A stretch of DNA of 64,000 nucleotides from Echinarachnius parma (taxonomy: Eukaryota > Echinodermata > Echinoidea > Clypeasteroida > Echinarachniidae): positions 205,207 through 269,206 of the forward strand of contig JBAMJV010001821.1 in NCBI GenBank assembly GCA_037951105.1, written 5' to 3'. A model generated the notes under the pieces. The model was not told the origin of the DNA and ran no database searches. It was given only the letters and a program-made list of their open reading frames with translations. Every line of letters starts with the position of its first letter. Position 1 is the first letter of the stretch. The position numbers and the translations under genes are program-made. Below, in pieces: positions 9,571 to 23,200 of this stretch.

Positions 9571-10723
9571 AGTGTTTATACCTCAGAAATGTCTTGCTGT
9601 TAATATCTACAGCCTTCATCAGCGATGTGATCAGTAATCTGACTTACCATTTCGGCAGTAATTTATCGTAAATAATGCTGTTGTAACAGAAATCATGTTC
9701 AATAATTGAACGAAAACCCAATGCTGAGGAAAATAATACATGTATGTTATGATATATGCTGAAATAAGTATCTATTCATTTTCAGACAAAAAATGTATGT
9801 GGAAAATGTCTCCCTTTTAAAGAGCTTGTACTGAACATTTGTACTGTTTGCCATTTTGCCATCTTCATAGAAAAATCTGATTGAATTGTGAATGGCACTG
9901 GCAAAACAAAAAGGCTCTTATTGGCAACTCATGTTTTGCAGAAATAAGCTTTTAAAGTAAAACAAAATATGTATTCATTTTAACATATCAACAAAAAATA
10001 TAGTGCTAATAATTCTACCAATTATCTGTATTGTCATTTTCCGTGATTTTTGTATAAAATGAGCAAAATTCTGCAAATGATGAGTTCTTTCAATAAATAT
10101 AAACATATCAAGTTACATTTTTGCAAAAAAATAAGCCTGATATTGTCAGAGGCAGTCACAAATATACAAGTCACTCTGATTTTGTTAGTGTTGGAAAGTC
10201 AAATAAAATTTGTACACATGACTGTCCAAATGTTAGGGTCTATACAACTTTAAATTTGATTTGACAATAAGACCATTTTTGTGTGCACAGTTGTCATCAA
10301 TGTAGATTTGCAATGCTAGATATACTGTGGAACATGCTTCATTTGCATCCGAAAATTAACTTAATCAGTATTATGTTGTGCTTAATTTGACTAAATACAT
10401 ATTAACATTTTCAGGGACAGTTTAAATACGAGTTATTACCCATAGCATTAGTTGCTTTCATTTTTGGGGTACGTTATGGAGGCCCTGAAAAACCACAAGT
10501 GTTTAAACAACCTTTTTTTATAAGAAGTAACATGAAATGTATCTGTATGAAAGTGACATGATGATTTTTATGCTTGGACAGCAACTGAAATAGATAAATT
10601 TAAGTAATAAATTGACAGTACAACTGTTTACAGCATCGCATTTCTATTTCTGAGTCTTTCTGTATATTAGTTACTGATATGAAATGCAAGTTATGCTTGA
10701 TTCTGAAGATTCTTTCTTGTTGT
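9571..10723. other. AT-rich intergenic DNA
   Basis: No ORF, RNA gene or clear inverted repeat recognised between the two foldback elements. Confidence 0.6.
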
Positions 10724-10960
10724 AATATGTGACCGGCTATAGCAAAACCCGGCACTTGTCCGTAATTCATGTTTTTAAGAAATGGGCATTTTAAGTTCAC
10801 ACAATGTGTGTAAAAGACCCATGATTATACAATTGAAACAATCATATCTTTGCCAATTATTGACCAATTAGTTAGAACAAAGCATCAAATGAAAGCTTGT
10901 GATGAGGCCTTTCTAATGGTTGATTTTACCGACAAGTGCAGGGTTTTGCTATAGCAAAAA
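10724..10960. mobile_element. Foldback MITE, TGTGACCGGCTATAGC family, copy 2
   Basis: The left end ATATGTGACCGGCTATAGC and right end ACCGACAAGTGCAGGGTTTT plus GCTATAGC are inverse. The outermost right bases are replaced by CAAAAAC. Confidence 0.8.
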
Positions 10961-11070
10961 CATATATGCTGCTTTGGGTTGCCAGAGCTGCAATTTGGGG
11001 AACAAATATTTGACTTGGCAAACATATTCCTGGTGGAAGAAAATATATAAATCAAAGGGAACACATTGGC

Positions 11071-11345
11071 TGGAATTCACACAGCAGGTTTTTTCTAAAC
11101 CATGGTTTAAACCATGGTTAAAACCATACTTCTTACTTGTTAACAATATTGATTCTACACATTCTATAAAAAGGCATCAAATTAATGTCCGTTTCCTCAT
11201 AATATGGTGGAATGTGCTGGTTATAGCAAGCACTAACAGTCGTATCATAAATTAGCAATGTGTTCACTTGTCTACAAGCAGCACTTCATAGATGTAGACC
11301 ATGGTTTAGAACGTGGTTTACGTTAACCTCCTTTGTGAATTCCAG
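11071..11345. mobile_element. Foldback MITE with GGAATTCAC ends
   Basis: The ends TGGAATTCACA and TGTGAATTCCA are inverted, with internal runs of AAACCATGGTTT on both arms. The same family is at 26559-26791. The arms have diverged here. Confidence 0.75.
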
Positions 11346-11352
11346 TTAATGT

Positions 11353-14000
11353 CTATGCGAATGACCCCATAATTGGCATAGCTTTGAATGATCATGTCAA
11401 TATCTTTAATTCTCCTATTTAATTTGTTGTCATTCTACATAATGCAGTGCAGTAAAGCCTCATTATAACGAGCCCCTTGGGTCTGGACAGTTAAGTTACC
11501 TCGTTATACCAGATATCTCATTGTATCAGGGCTTAAAAACAATAGAATACATAGAGAACCTGGACCCTTGAAATTACCTCGCTATATCGGGTACCTCGTT
11601 ATTACACAGCTTGTTACAAAGTGGTTCTACTGTACAGGGGGGTGTTTCACAAAGATCCTAAGTTGGACTTAAATCTCAGTTGGACTTATCTATTATGGAA
11701 AGCCATTTGTAGCCTGAGAATAAAACATATTCTAAAGCAAGAATGGTAGTATTTTAGACTCGTCATGTATTTTACATCAAGAACATGGAATTTCCTTGAT
11801 AATAGAAAATATTAATGATTTAAATCAACATTTTATAATATCTTTTAAAAATAACTTTTACAAAATGTGTCAAAGAAACTAATGGCTGTCCATATTTTTA
11901 GAGTCCAACTTAGAGTTAAGTTCAACAACTTCCTTCCACAATAAAAATGTAAAGTGAATCGATATTCAGTTTTCAGCAATATAATTGCATATTTATTACA
12001 CATAATCAAGTTTGCATTAATTTTGGTTACACCATTGATTTTTACATTGTACAAAACATTATCTGATTCAGATAACTTGAAAATAATTGCTAAAAAAAAC
12101 CGAGTATTTAATTTATATTTTCCTCTTTACGAGTCAATTATCTACAGTACATGTATAAACAAAATGTTAATTTCTCAAGAAATTAAACATTGTATCAGAG
12201 AGTAAATTATTATATAATTACAGATACTTCATAATTAAAGTCGGTTTAAAAGCCCCCCTCATCACAATACAAATGATTTTAGAACAAATAAAACAAGCAC
12301 CCTGCCCCTCAAAAAAAAAATGGTAAAGAAGGAATAATATTTAAACTATTAAATCAAAAGTGAAGTCTTCAAGTGTTGTATATCTTTTATAAGAAAATGC
12401 TGCATAAAAAAAGAAAACAAAAGTGATGCGTAAAGGACAAGCTGTCTTCATAAATATCAACATTAACTCGGCTACATGTACTTATTACAAAGTGGTGATC
12501 ATTTTCATAAAGATAATAATAATGCTAATTTGAAATGGTGCTATTTGCGCTTTACATTACTATAACCCCAGTCAACAGATACAAACTGCAATCATTCCTG
12601 CACACAAAGTATTCCAGCCAGTCACCTGTTATGCGCACACAGTGCTAAGGAACCACATTGATTTTCGATCCTTCCAGTAGCCCATTTCATAAAACTGTTG
12701 CAATTGTTGTAAGTGTCCAATTATTGTAACTACCATGGCAACAGCTGTACTACTCCATGCTGATTGGCTGTTGACCAAATGTGCCCGGCTACAATACATA
12801 GCAAAACCCTGCACTTGTCGGTAATTCAGGTTTTGAATAAATGGGTATTTTAAGTTCACATAATGTGTGTAAAAGACTTATGATTTTAAAATCGAAACAA
12901 TCATATCTTGGATATATTCAATAATTCCTGGGTATTGCTCCAAGCATGATGTCCTTTCCTTTCTAATAGCCCGGTCACATATCAACGGATTGCGTAAACG
13001 GACGCCAAACGGAGAGCTAAATTTTCCATCCGTTCGTCTCCGTTCATAAGCGTTTCTTGTCCGTTCCTTGTCCGGTGATGTATGTTGTTCTATGTTTTGT
13101 ACATAAAGCAATGGAGACGACTTTCATCACCGGATAATTTAATTTCGCAAATTTTCTATTCGTTGGGCATTCGTTTCCGCTATCCATTGATATCTGACCG
13201 AGCCATAACTCCTCATCATGTAGACTAGCACTTGCCCGATTGCCCGTAGCAAGTAAAACGTCATAAATGGTCTCGTTTGTTTGCCCAATTGGGCAACTAA
13301 CATTCAACTTCGAGAACAAATGTAATTCCTTACATGTAATGTAAATCTGATCTAGAAGTAAGCGGGCATGCAGATTTTCTGTTCGAGCAAGTAGAAAGTG
13401 AACATTTATGATTTTACTTGCCCAAAAGAGCCAGTAGACAAAAACAGTTAGTGTGGAGGCTTGGAGTAGAGCAAGGTAGTTACGTCCAATCATATCCATC
13501 ATTATTATTATATTATTTAACCTGTCCATAAAGACCTACAAAGGGATGCAGAAGATATGACCTTTATGAGCAGGTTAATCTTAATAGCCAGGCTAATTTA
13601 CATAAACGCTGCTTCCTAACGAACCCAGACAACTGGTCAGGGCTCTCCCTTAAAGGGGACCACCAGGCAAAGAACAAGTAACTATGTGTTTGGGTACCGT
13701 TGTGTTATATTAAATAGATGCTCAACACTTTACAAAGGGTTGAGTAATTCATAAACAATACAATTAATTAACCCTCACTTACGGAACCATGATCATTATC
13801 TGATGGTTCCATAGGCGCGTAACGTCTGAGAGTGCGCCAATTCTATTCACGCGTACGTTTGGAGACAATAGAATCCCAGATGATTCGTTCGCCTGGACAA
13901 AGGTGTAGTCCCCATGCAGACCCATGAACGCATGCTATTGAAGGTGATGGGTTTTCCGATTACATATTTTTTTTCTTTCTGAAAACATATTTTTCTGAAC
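11353..14000. repeat. Segmental tandem duplication, unit A
   Basis: Starting at CTATGCGAATGACCCC, 2.65 kb of intergenic DNA repeats in order at 14001-16650, at a nearly constant offset of about 2650-2676 bp. Shared markers include the pogo-like MITE, the GTTTCACAAAGATCC foldback, GTAGCCCATTTCATAAAACT, and the GGGGACCACCAGGC MITE. Unit A has lost the right end of the GTTTCACAAAG element. Confidence 0.9.
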
Positions 14001-14094
14001 TATGCGAATGACCCCATAATTGGCATAGCTTTGAATGATCATGTCAATATCTTTAATTCTCCTATTTATTTTGTTGTCATTCAATAATGCAGTA

Positions 14095-14273
14095 CAGTAA
14101 AACCTCGTTATAACAAGCCCCTTGGGTCCAGTTAATGTACCTCGTTATACCAGATATCTCATTGTATCAGGGCTTAAAAACAATAAAATACATAGAGAAC
14201 CTGGACCCTTAAAATTACCTCGCTTTATCGGGTACCTCGTTATTACACAGCTTGTTACAAAGTGGTTCTACTG
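14095..14273. mobile_element. pogo/Tigger-like MITE (with sister copy 11450-11632)
   Basis: The inverted ends CAGTAAAACCTCGTTATAA and AGTGGTTCTACTG are flanked by TA on both sides. The sister copy lies in unit A of the segmental duplication. Confidence 0.8.
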
Positions 14274-14277
14274 TACA

Positions 14278-14589
14278 GGGGGGTGTTTCACAAAGATCCT
14301 AAGTTGAACTTAACTCTCAGTTGGACTTAACTATTATGGAAAGCCATTTGTAGCCTGAGAATAAAACATATTCTAAAGCAAGAATGGTAGTATTTTAGAC
14401 TCGCCATGTATTTTACATCAAGAACATGGAATTTCCTTGATAATAGAAAATATTAATGATTTGAATCAACATTTTATACCTTTTTAAAATAACTTTTACA
14501 AAATGTGTCAAAGAAACTAATGGCTTTCCATTTTTTTAAAGTCCAACTTAGAGTTAAGTTCAACTTAGGATCTTTGTGAAACACCCCCC
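14278..14589. mobile_element. Foldback MITE, GTGTTTCACAAAGATCC family
   Basis: The arms GGGTGTTTCACAAAGATCC plus TAAGTTGAACTTAA, and their inverse ending GGATCTTTGTGAAACACCC, are nearly perfect for about 60 bp. A diverged copy is at 34637-34938, a truncated one at 11637, and a fragment at 19231. Confidence 0.88.
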
Positions 14590-15467
14590 ATGTGCTTGAA
14601 CTATTACTTCCTTCCAAAATAAAAATGTAAAGTGAATCGATATTCAGTTTTCAGCAATATAATTGCATATTTATTACACATAATCAAGTTTGCATTAATT
14701 TTGGTTACACCATTGATTTTTACATTGTACAAAACATTATCTGATTCAGATAACTTGAAAATAATTGCTAAAAAAAAAAAGAGTATTTAATTTATATTTT
14801 CCTCTTTACGAGTCAATTATCTACATGTATAAACAAAATTTTAATTTCTCAAGAAATTAAACATATTATATAAGAGAGTAAATTATTTTATAATTACAGA
14901 TAATTCATAATTAAAGTCGGTTTAAAAGCCCCCCTCATCACAATACATGTAATTTTAGGACCAATAAAACCCTTCCCCCAACAAATGGTAAAGAAGGAAT
15001 AATATTTAAACTATTGAATCAAAAGTGAAGTCTTCAAGTGTTGTATATCTTTTATAAGAAAATGCTGCATAAAAAAAGAAAACAAAAGTGATGCGTAAAG
15101 GACAAGCCGTCTTCATAAATATCAACATTAACTAGGCTACATGTACTTATTACAAAGTGGTGATCTTTTTCATAAAGATAATAACAATGCTTATTTGAAA
15201 TGGTGCTATTTGCACTTTACATTATTACTATAACCCCAGTCAACGGATACAAACTGCAATCATTCCTGCACACAAAGTGCACATCTTTCACTCCTTAGGG
15301 AGTATTCCAGCCAGTCACATGTTATGCCCACATTGATTTTCAATGATTCCAGTAGCCCATTTCATAAAACTGTTGCAATTGTTGCAAGTGTCCAATTATT
15401 GTCACTACCATGGCAACAGCTGTAATACTCCATGCTGATTGGCTGTTGACCAAATGTGCCCGGCTAC

Positions 15468-15859
15468 AATACATAGCAAAACCCTGCACTTGTCGGTAAT
15501 TCATGTTTTGAAGAAATGGGCATTTTAAGTTCACATAATGTGGGTAAAAGACTTATGATTTTAAAATTGAAACAATCATATCTTCGATACGTTCAATAAT
15601 CCCTGGGTATTACTCCAAGCATTATTTCCTTTCCTTTCTGCCTCCCTAATCGTGTAGACAAGGCAATACATAGCAAAACCCTGCACTTGTCGGTAATTCA
15701 TGTTTTGAAGAAATGGGCATTTTAAGTTCACATAATGTGTGTAAAAGACTTATGATTTTAAAATTGAAACAATCATGTCTTCGATACATTCAATAATCCC
15801 TGGGTATTGCTCCAAGCATTATGTCCTTTCCTTTCTGCCTCCCTAATCGTGTAGACAAG
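15468..15859. repeat. Two tandem 196-bp units
   Basis: 15468-15663 and 15664-15859 are nearly identical, each from CAATACATAGCAAAACCC to GTGTAGACAAGG. They are a partial TGTGACCGGC-family element plus flank, present once in unit A. Confidence 0.85.
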
Positions 15860-16312
15860 GCTCGACACTAGCACTTGCCTGATTGCCCGTAGCAAGTAAA
15901 ACGTCATAAATGGTCTCGTTTGTTTGCCCAATTGGGCAACTATCATTCAACTTCGAGAACAAATGTATGTAATTCCTTACATGTAAAATCTCATCTATAA
16001 GTAAGCGGGCATGTAGATTTTCTGTTTGGGCAAGTAGAATGTGAAAATTTGTGATTTTACTTGCCCAAAAGAGCCAGTAGAGAAACTAAAGTTAGTGTGG
16101 AGGCTTGGAGTAGAGCAAGGTATTTACGTCCAATCATATCCATCATCATCAGTGATGCAGTAATATCACTAGTATATTATTTAACCTGCCCATAAGGACC
16201 TACAAAGGGATGCAGAAAATATGACCTTTACGAGCAGGTAATCGTAATAGCCAGGCTAATTTACATAAACGCTGCTTCCTAACGAACCCAGACAACTGGT
16301 CAGGGCTCTCCC

Positions 16313-16724
16313 TTAAAGGGGACCACCAGGCAAAGAACAACAAGTAACTATATGTTTTGGTACCGTTGTGTGATATTAAATAGATGCTCAACACTTTACA
16401 AAGGGTTGAGTAATTCAGAAACAATACAATTAATTACCCTCACTTACGGAACCATCCGTAGGCGCTGTCTGAGAGTGCACCAATTCTATTCACGCATACA
16501 TTTGGAGACATAGAATCCCAGATGATTCGTTCGCCCTGGACAAAGAAAGTCTTTGTATATGCAGACCCATGAACGCATGCTTTTGAATGGTGATGCGTTT
16601 TCCAATTATATATTTTTTTTCTATCTGGAAACATATTTTTCTGAACTTGTTGGTGGAATGGACTACTAAAGATGTTACCTTTCATTTATAAGAATATTTT
16701 TGTTGGGGTGGTGGCACCCTTTAA
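16313..16724. mobile_element. TTAA-flanked MITE, GGGGACCACCAGGC family
   Basis: It begins TTAAAGGGGACCACC and ends GTGGCACCCTTTAA. The interior carries GAACGCATGC and GATTCGTTCG blocks. Other copies: 13650-13998 (truncated), 24855-25275, 51878-52310, 62524-about 62945 (inverted), and a fragment at 43653-43830. Confidence 0.85.
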
Positions 16725-16977
16725 GCTTTTCTTTCAGGTGGTCAAAATGACACATCAAATAGACTATAAACCACCATACACTTGTGTGTTGTAGACCCTA
16801 ATGTGATGGTGGCCAACACAATAGATACTAGTGGCCAAATGCCATTTCTATTTGTCAATGGCAACCGGGCCACTGCTCAAGGCAAGCCCTGCTGGTCTTT
16901 ATAAGCAAGTGGTCTCTACAGCAGGTTTGGCTGTATACTGAAAGAAAGTTCCAATTATAACTTATGTTGTAATCCTG

Positions 16978-17205
16978 CTATGATTTCTTCTCTGGCTCTG
17001 GGTCGGCGCGAGTGGAAGAGGAGGCCTTGCGGGAAGATTCGTCGCCGTGCATGATGGAGGAGGCTTTCCCGGTTACGCTGAACCTATCGATCTCGCTCGT
17101 ATGGTGGATGATTTCCTCTACGGGGGCCGCAGGGTCGGATTCAGTCGAATGGGCCAGCTCTATCTGCTTCTGCTGTGTGGCCAGGTTGCCATAGATTGCC
17201 ATCGC
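16978..17205 (-). CDS. STOML2: STOML2 exon 9 (C-terminal tail)
   Basis: Acceptor TTTTCCTCCAG. It starts AMAIYGNLATQQKQIELAHS and ends with a polar, Ser-rich tail STRADPEPEKKS and a TAG. The tail beyond about residue 330 is less conserved than the family core. Confidence 0.92.
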   Translation of the reverse strand, partial: AMAIYGNLATQQKQIELAHSTESDPAAPVEEIIHHTSEIDRFSVTGKASSIMHGDESSRKASSSTRADPEPEKKS

Positions 17206-20200
17206 CTGGAGGAAAAGGAATAATAACATGAATGTATACAATGCCCAAAACTTTGCCTCGATCATCGCTTACACAATCAATCAATCCACATGCAACGCAT
17301 AATTATCCAAGTACATATATTTACCACTCCTTGTGTAACACGTTTTTACAATATTTATTGTTATAGCTGTACACATTCTTTATAAACATATTTATACACA
17401 TGGGTCGAGAGCAGCAAATGAATGCAAACAGTAAAATACGTTGACAGATACATTATAACTAACAACCACAAGTGTTTTTTTGTTGTATATATTCAGGGCC
17501 TAACAATAGCACTTGCCCGGGGCAAGTCAAATTTCATAAATTGTTTGCTTGCCCGATCGGGCAACTAAATATTTGTTCAACTACATAAAACAATGTAATT
17601 TCATATGTTTCAATCTCATCTTGAAGAAAGAGGGCAAGTAAAATTGAACAATGTAAAATTTTACTTGCTCGTACGGGCAAGTACAGAAAAAGTTAGGGTG
17701 GAGGCTTGATATATTCATCTTTTAGTAACCATGTGAAAGAAGAATTTCCATTAATTCGGACAATAATATTAAATCAATTAAAATCAAATAATGAGGAGCA
17801 AAGAAAAGTTAACAAAGATGGAATTCAAACCAGCAACCCCTGAATTAGAATGCGATCAAAATGTAGTTTCATTCAACACACAATACATGTAATTCAACTC
17901 ATTTGGTCAACCATGCTGCTCTGTTCCCCAGTATTAACTTGAAGGTAACAGGACAGTGATAATTTCCCTTTTAGTGACTAACATTACATTAACCCTAATC
18001 CCACTGGGGGGGGGGGGGGGGGGGGGCCATTTTGGCCCCCCCTGTAGTTTTTTTCGACGTGCATCTAGACCGATTGGAATTTCACGTTCAAACTTCATGA
18101 CTTTTTTCTCTCAAGTCTCCCGCACGTTTTGATATATAATTCACCACGGTCGGACATGTAGAACTGATTTTAGAGGTCGATAATTGCTCGACCGTCACCA
18201 AAAAATGCAATTTTTGTACAGGTTTCTATGTAATTCCTACACCCGATGCCATGTAAACTCCAAATCTGTTATAATTGTTACATTGAATTATAATTTGGAT
18301 TATTTCTTTATTAGTTTAATTCATACACTTCAGAGATAAGTTCTTCTAAAAAAAAAACTAAAAAAACAATAAAAACAATAAAATACATAAGAATGAAAAC
18401 AATGTGGGTAAATCCGGGAATATTAATTTGCATATTTATGCAAATTAGTGATATATTTTATTACCATAAAAAACATGGATATGATGAATTACATCATTTG
18501 AAAGTATTTTTACCTGAAAACCTGAAGAAATCCTGTAATTTCTCTTGATTTTAGATGAAAATCCCAATTTTCCCCCAAATTCGTCAAAAATTTGCATATT
18601 CAAATTTTAATTAATTATTAAAAACAAAATAATGGTCCAATTTTGTTTTTTTCAAATTATTATTCTACTAGACTAGTTTTACGTATGTGCCAATTTTCGA
18701 GTCAATCGGTCCATTCGTTGCCGAGATTTGAGGGGGGGGGGGGGGCCAAAATGGCCCCCCCCCCCCCCCCCAGTGGACTCGAGTGATCAAAATAATCCAG
18801 TGGGATTAGGGTTAAGCTAAACATTTGCATTATAATGTTGTATCAACTTACAACCAAGTGAAAAATCTTGATCAAAATATGTGACCGGCTATAGCAAAAC
18901 CCAGCACTTGTCGGTAAAAAATTAGAAAGGCCTCATCACAAGCTTTCATTTGATGCTTTGTTCTAACTAATTGGTCAATAATTGTCGAAGATGTGATTAA
19001 TAGTAAATATATATACGAAACGTCGTGATCGTTTAGATTCCTAGTTTTACATTGCGAGACAAGCGAATATCATTAGCGATATTATTTCCGAAGATGTGAT
19101 TGTTTCAATTTTACAATCATAGGTCTTATACACACATTGTGTCAACTTAAGATGCCCATTTCTTAAAAACATAATCAGGTTTTGCTATAGCGGGTCACAT
19201 ATATTGGTAACAGGACAGTCCATTATTCTAGGGGGTGTTTCACAAAGATTAAAAGTTGAACTTAACTCAAAGTTGGACCTAACTTTATATGTTTATATGC
19301 AGTATCTGAACTACTTTCTACTTACTTGGCCAACCATGCTGCTTATATCTCCAGTATTCGAAGGTAGCAGAACAGTGTTGGTCGTCTTGGCTAGCTTGCT
19401 GAAGGCAGCTACATACTGCTCAGCTACCACCAGGTTGGCTGCATTCTGACCATCCTGAAAAAAACAAAACAATAGGAGTAGGAGGATAAATGTCACATTT
19501 AATCAAGTCATGTAATCTAAGAAAATGTAATGTTTTCTTGGCTAGTTTGGTGAATGCTGATAGGAGTACAGACATACAGGCTCAAATTTGAATTAATATA
19601 ATCAGGGGGAATATTTCTTTGCTTGTTTGCCTAATGGCAATCTACCAGGGAGGCTGCTTTTGACGTCCTACAAAAAAATAATGATATGGAGGAGGAAAAT
19701 GCTAACATTTGATTGAAATCATCCTAATCTTAGTGATTTGTGTTGGTTGTCTTGGCAAGCTTGCTAAATGTTCATACATGTATGTGGTACTCGGCTACCC
19801 CCAGATTAGCTGCATTCTGACCGTCCCTTAAAACCAAATAATTGGAGTAGCAGGATAGAGGTCACCATTTAATAAATTCATACAATCTAAGAAAATATAC
19901 TGGTTATCTTGGCCGAATTCACTGAATTATGATACGAGTAACTGCAGAGAGATAAAGATTTTATTAATATAATTGAGGAGAATATTTGTTTCCTTGGCTA
20001 GCTTTAATACTGAATGCCCATACATGCTGCTCTGCAGCTACCACCGAATTAGCCCCATTCTGACCAACCTAAAAACAAAATAACAGAAGTAGAAGGATAA
20101 AGGTCACATTTTCATTCATATTTAATCAAAGAGTTGTTTCCTTGGATAGTTCGTTTAATGCTGTTACCACACAAATCATTAATTTGGAGTAGATTCCTGT

Positions 20201-23200
20201 AATCTAAGAGAATATGTGATTGTCTTTGCTAATCAACTGGCCGAAACATTCTCCCAATGTCACAGTCAGTCTACATGACACTACAGTGGAACCTCAATAT
20301 AACAGGATCGTTTATAATAGGTACCTGCTTAGGTTTCATAGGTCCAGGTTCTATGTATATTATTATTTTCAATAATAATAATAATATGTTCAATTTATAT
20401 AGCACCTAATATAAAGTTATCTCGAGGCGCTTTACAAAGTATATTAAATAAACTTACATGTTAAATTATTTACAATTGACTAAATGCCCTGATACGAGAT
20501 ATCTGATAAAACAAGGTAAATTCAATGGTGCTTGTCATAAAGAGGATTCACTGTGTAAATACATCGTAGATGTAGTGATTAAATCAATACAAACTAGATG
20601 GATCTTCGACTGCGCGCAGTCGAAAATGATGCCTCCGCCATTACGCAATTTATTTATATCAAGCCCAAATCAACATATACACTGAATTAATTCTGTACAC
20701 TGAATTAATTCTGTTAACTCAATTTTGATGGTACTCTGTCTTTTAGATCTTGACGTATCACAATTATGAGCTATCAGTGACCTTGACCTTTGCCCTCGTG
20801 ACCCCAAAATCTAATGACTACAATTGTTCCCTAAGATACATTCAGGTATCAATTTGGATTGAAATCTGATATTCAGTTCTTGAGATTTCCAATCTCAAGC
20901 TACTTTTACATATAATGAGCCCTGTGACCTTTGACCTCATGACCCCCAAAATCTAATCAGTTCATTGGCTCTCCAAGGAACATACATGTACCAAGTTTGT
21001 TCAGAATCTGTCAATCCCTTCTTGAGATAACGCGATCACGAGCTATTTTTGCATATATAATGAGCTCTGTGACCTTTGACCTCATGACCCCAAAATCTAA
21101 TCAGATCATCGGCCCCCCAAGATACATATATGTACCAAGTTTGGTCAGAATCTGTCAATCCCTTCTTGAGATAACGCGATCACGAGCTATTTTTGCATAT
21201 ATAATGAGCTCTGTGACCTTTGACCTTTGACCTCATGACCCCAAAATCTAATCAGATCATCGGCCCCCCAAGATACATACATGTACCAAGTTTGGTCAGA
21301 ATCTGTCAATCCCTTCTTGAGATAACGCGATCACGAGCTATTTTTGCATATATAATGAGCTCTGTGACCTTTGACCTTTGACCTCATGACCCCAAAATCT
21401 AATCAGATCATTGGCCCCCCAAGATACATACATGTACCAAGTTTGGTCAGAATCCGTCAATCCGTTCTTGAGATAACGCGATCACGAGCTATTTTTGCAT
21501 ATATAATGAGCTCTGTGACCTTTGACCTTTGACCTCATGACCCCAAAATCTAATCAGATCATCGGCCCCCCAAGATACATACATGACCCAAGTTTGGTGA
21601 AAATCCGTCAATCGGTTCTTGAGATAACGCGATCACGAGAACGGGACGTACGTACGGACGTACGTACGGACGGACGTACGTACGGACGGACGTACGGACG
21701 TACGGACGGACGGACAACCCGAAAACATAATGCCTCCGGCTACTTCGTTGCGGAGGCATAAAAACTGTATTGTACCTTTGCAGCCATTGACTCTGCTATC
21801 CTAGACAGAGCCTCGGCCCGTGCCTTGGCCTTGGCTACCGTAGCGGACGCCTCTCCATCTGCCTGGTTGATCTCCTCCAGTTTCTTGGCTTCGGACGCAA
21901 GGATGGTGGCGCTCTTCTTACCCTCGGCAACGTTGATCTCGTATTCTCTGATTCCTGAAATTCGTCAAATGATAATAATGGTAGCTTTTAGTTATAAAAG
22001 CTATTCAAAAGAGCAGACCCTGTTAAATGATGCAAGACAACATGTGATGTGTGCAACTTCTCAATTTTTAAGCGAACATTCCTTCTAAGCAGCTCAAGCA
22101 TATTTATTAAGCAAATAAAACACATACAGCTCATAAGTTTGTAGCTGGTAAAACTAGAAAGTTCACCATGGATTTAAAAGATGCAAGAACAAATATTATT
22201 GCTTCATAGTCCATCTCTCAAGCTTGTTTCCATTGCAGTCTGAATCTATGTATAATTAAAGGGATAGTTGAGTTTTGGTAGAGAGGGTGCTAGACTACTT
22301 ATTTTTTTTGTGAGGTAATGAAAAACTGAGTGTAAAATTTGAAAGAGCATAATATTTAAATAATAAAATCATCTTTGTTTGATCAAAATCGGTTCAGAGA
22401 CGGCTGAAATATCCATAAATATACCAATTTGTAATAAAGCTGGGGCCCCAGGTTTATTACAGAATTTTGAACCAGCCGTTAAAAATTTTAAAAAATGCTT
22501 CCTCTTTTCAAAAAGTTACAAAATAGGTATTTAAATAGTTGTTGGTTATTTCTCTATCTAATCACTATTTCAACAAAACATCACATGCACAATATTTTAT
22601 TCAAAATGGTTGAAACTGATGAGTGTTTAGAGAGCGCCCGCTTACGTTTTAACGGCTCTTTTTTAATGATAACATGATCTTTACTACGTCATTTGTAATT
22701 TTGTGTTCTTTTCTAGTTATAACTATTAGTTTGTAATGTAATGATGCAGGTTTTGGTTACTAAAATTCAGGTTCACCAAAACTGTACTCTCCTTACCAGA
22801 ACTCAACTATCCCTTTAATTATTATAAGCAATTTACTAAGCTCATAGACAAACCATCTAGACAGATTTGTACATCAAGTCTATGAAAATGATCATTTTAT
22901 TCAAAGACTAAAGAATGCTTCCCCTAATTTCTAGTGACCAAACATAATGGGCAGAGCAATAATTACCTTCTGACTCTAAGACTACAGCTCTCTTACGTCT
23001 CTCTGCCTCTACCTGCATCTGCATGGCTCCCCCTGCCTTTAGAAGGTAGCTCTATATCTCAAATTTATCATGTCTACGTGATCATCTTCCCTAACTTTCT
23101 AGTGAACACAAATAATGGGCAGAGCAATAATTACCTTCTGATTCTAAGACTACAGCTCTCTTACGTCTCTCTGCCTCTACCTGCATCTGCATGGCTTCCC

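Larger units (their letters stand above)
14001..16650. repeat. Segmental tandem duplication, unit B
   Basis: Second copy of the 2.65-kb block. The junction at 14000/14001 joins TTTTTCTGAAC of one GGGGACCACCAGGC element directly to TATGCGAATG. Unit B holds the intact GTTTCACAAAG foldback (14278-14589) and an extra internal 196-bp duplication. Confidence 0.9.
17206..19325 (-). other. STOML2 intron 8
   Basis: Contains the G-tract TTAA MITE at 17989-18815 and the TGTGACCGGC-family foldback at 18877-19204. No coding sequence recognised in the remainder. Confidence 0.7.
20594..21765 (-). mobile_element. Helitron/pearl-like nonautonomous element, copy 1
   Basis: On the minus strand it runs from a GCCTCCGC-type end (21765) through a GTCC/GTAC microsatellite and about 150-bp core tandem repeats. 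It ends in the perfect 20-bp hairpin TTCGACTGCGCGCAGTCGAA (20605-20624), about 8 bp before a terminal CTAG followed by T. A hairpin then CTAG is the Helitron 3' signature. Microsatellite plus core repeats matches the pearl/HINE type. Confidence 0.7.

Noticed and set aside
20997..21761. Repeated ORFs (FRICQSLLEITRSRAIFAY and [13 protein letters not shown])
   Set aside because: They are translations of the core tandem repeats and the GTAC/GGAC microsatellite of the pearl-like element.
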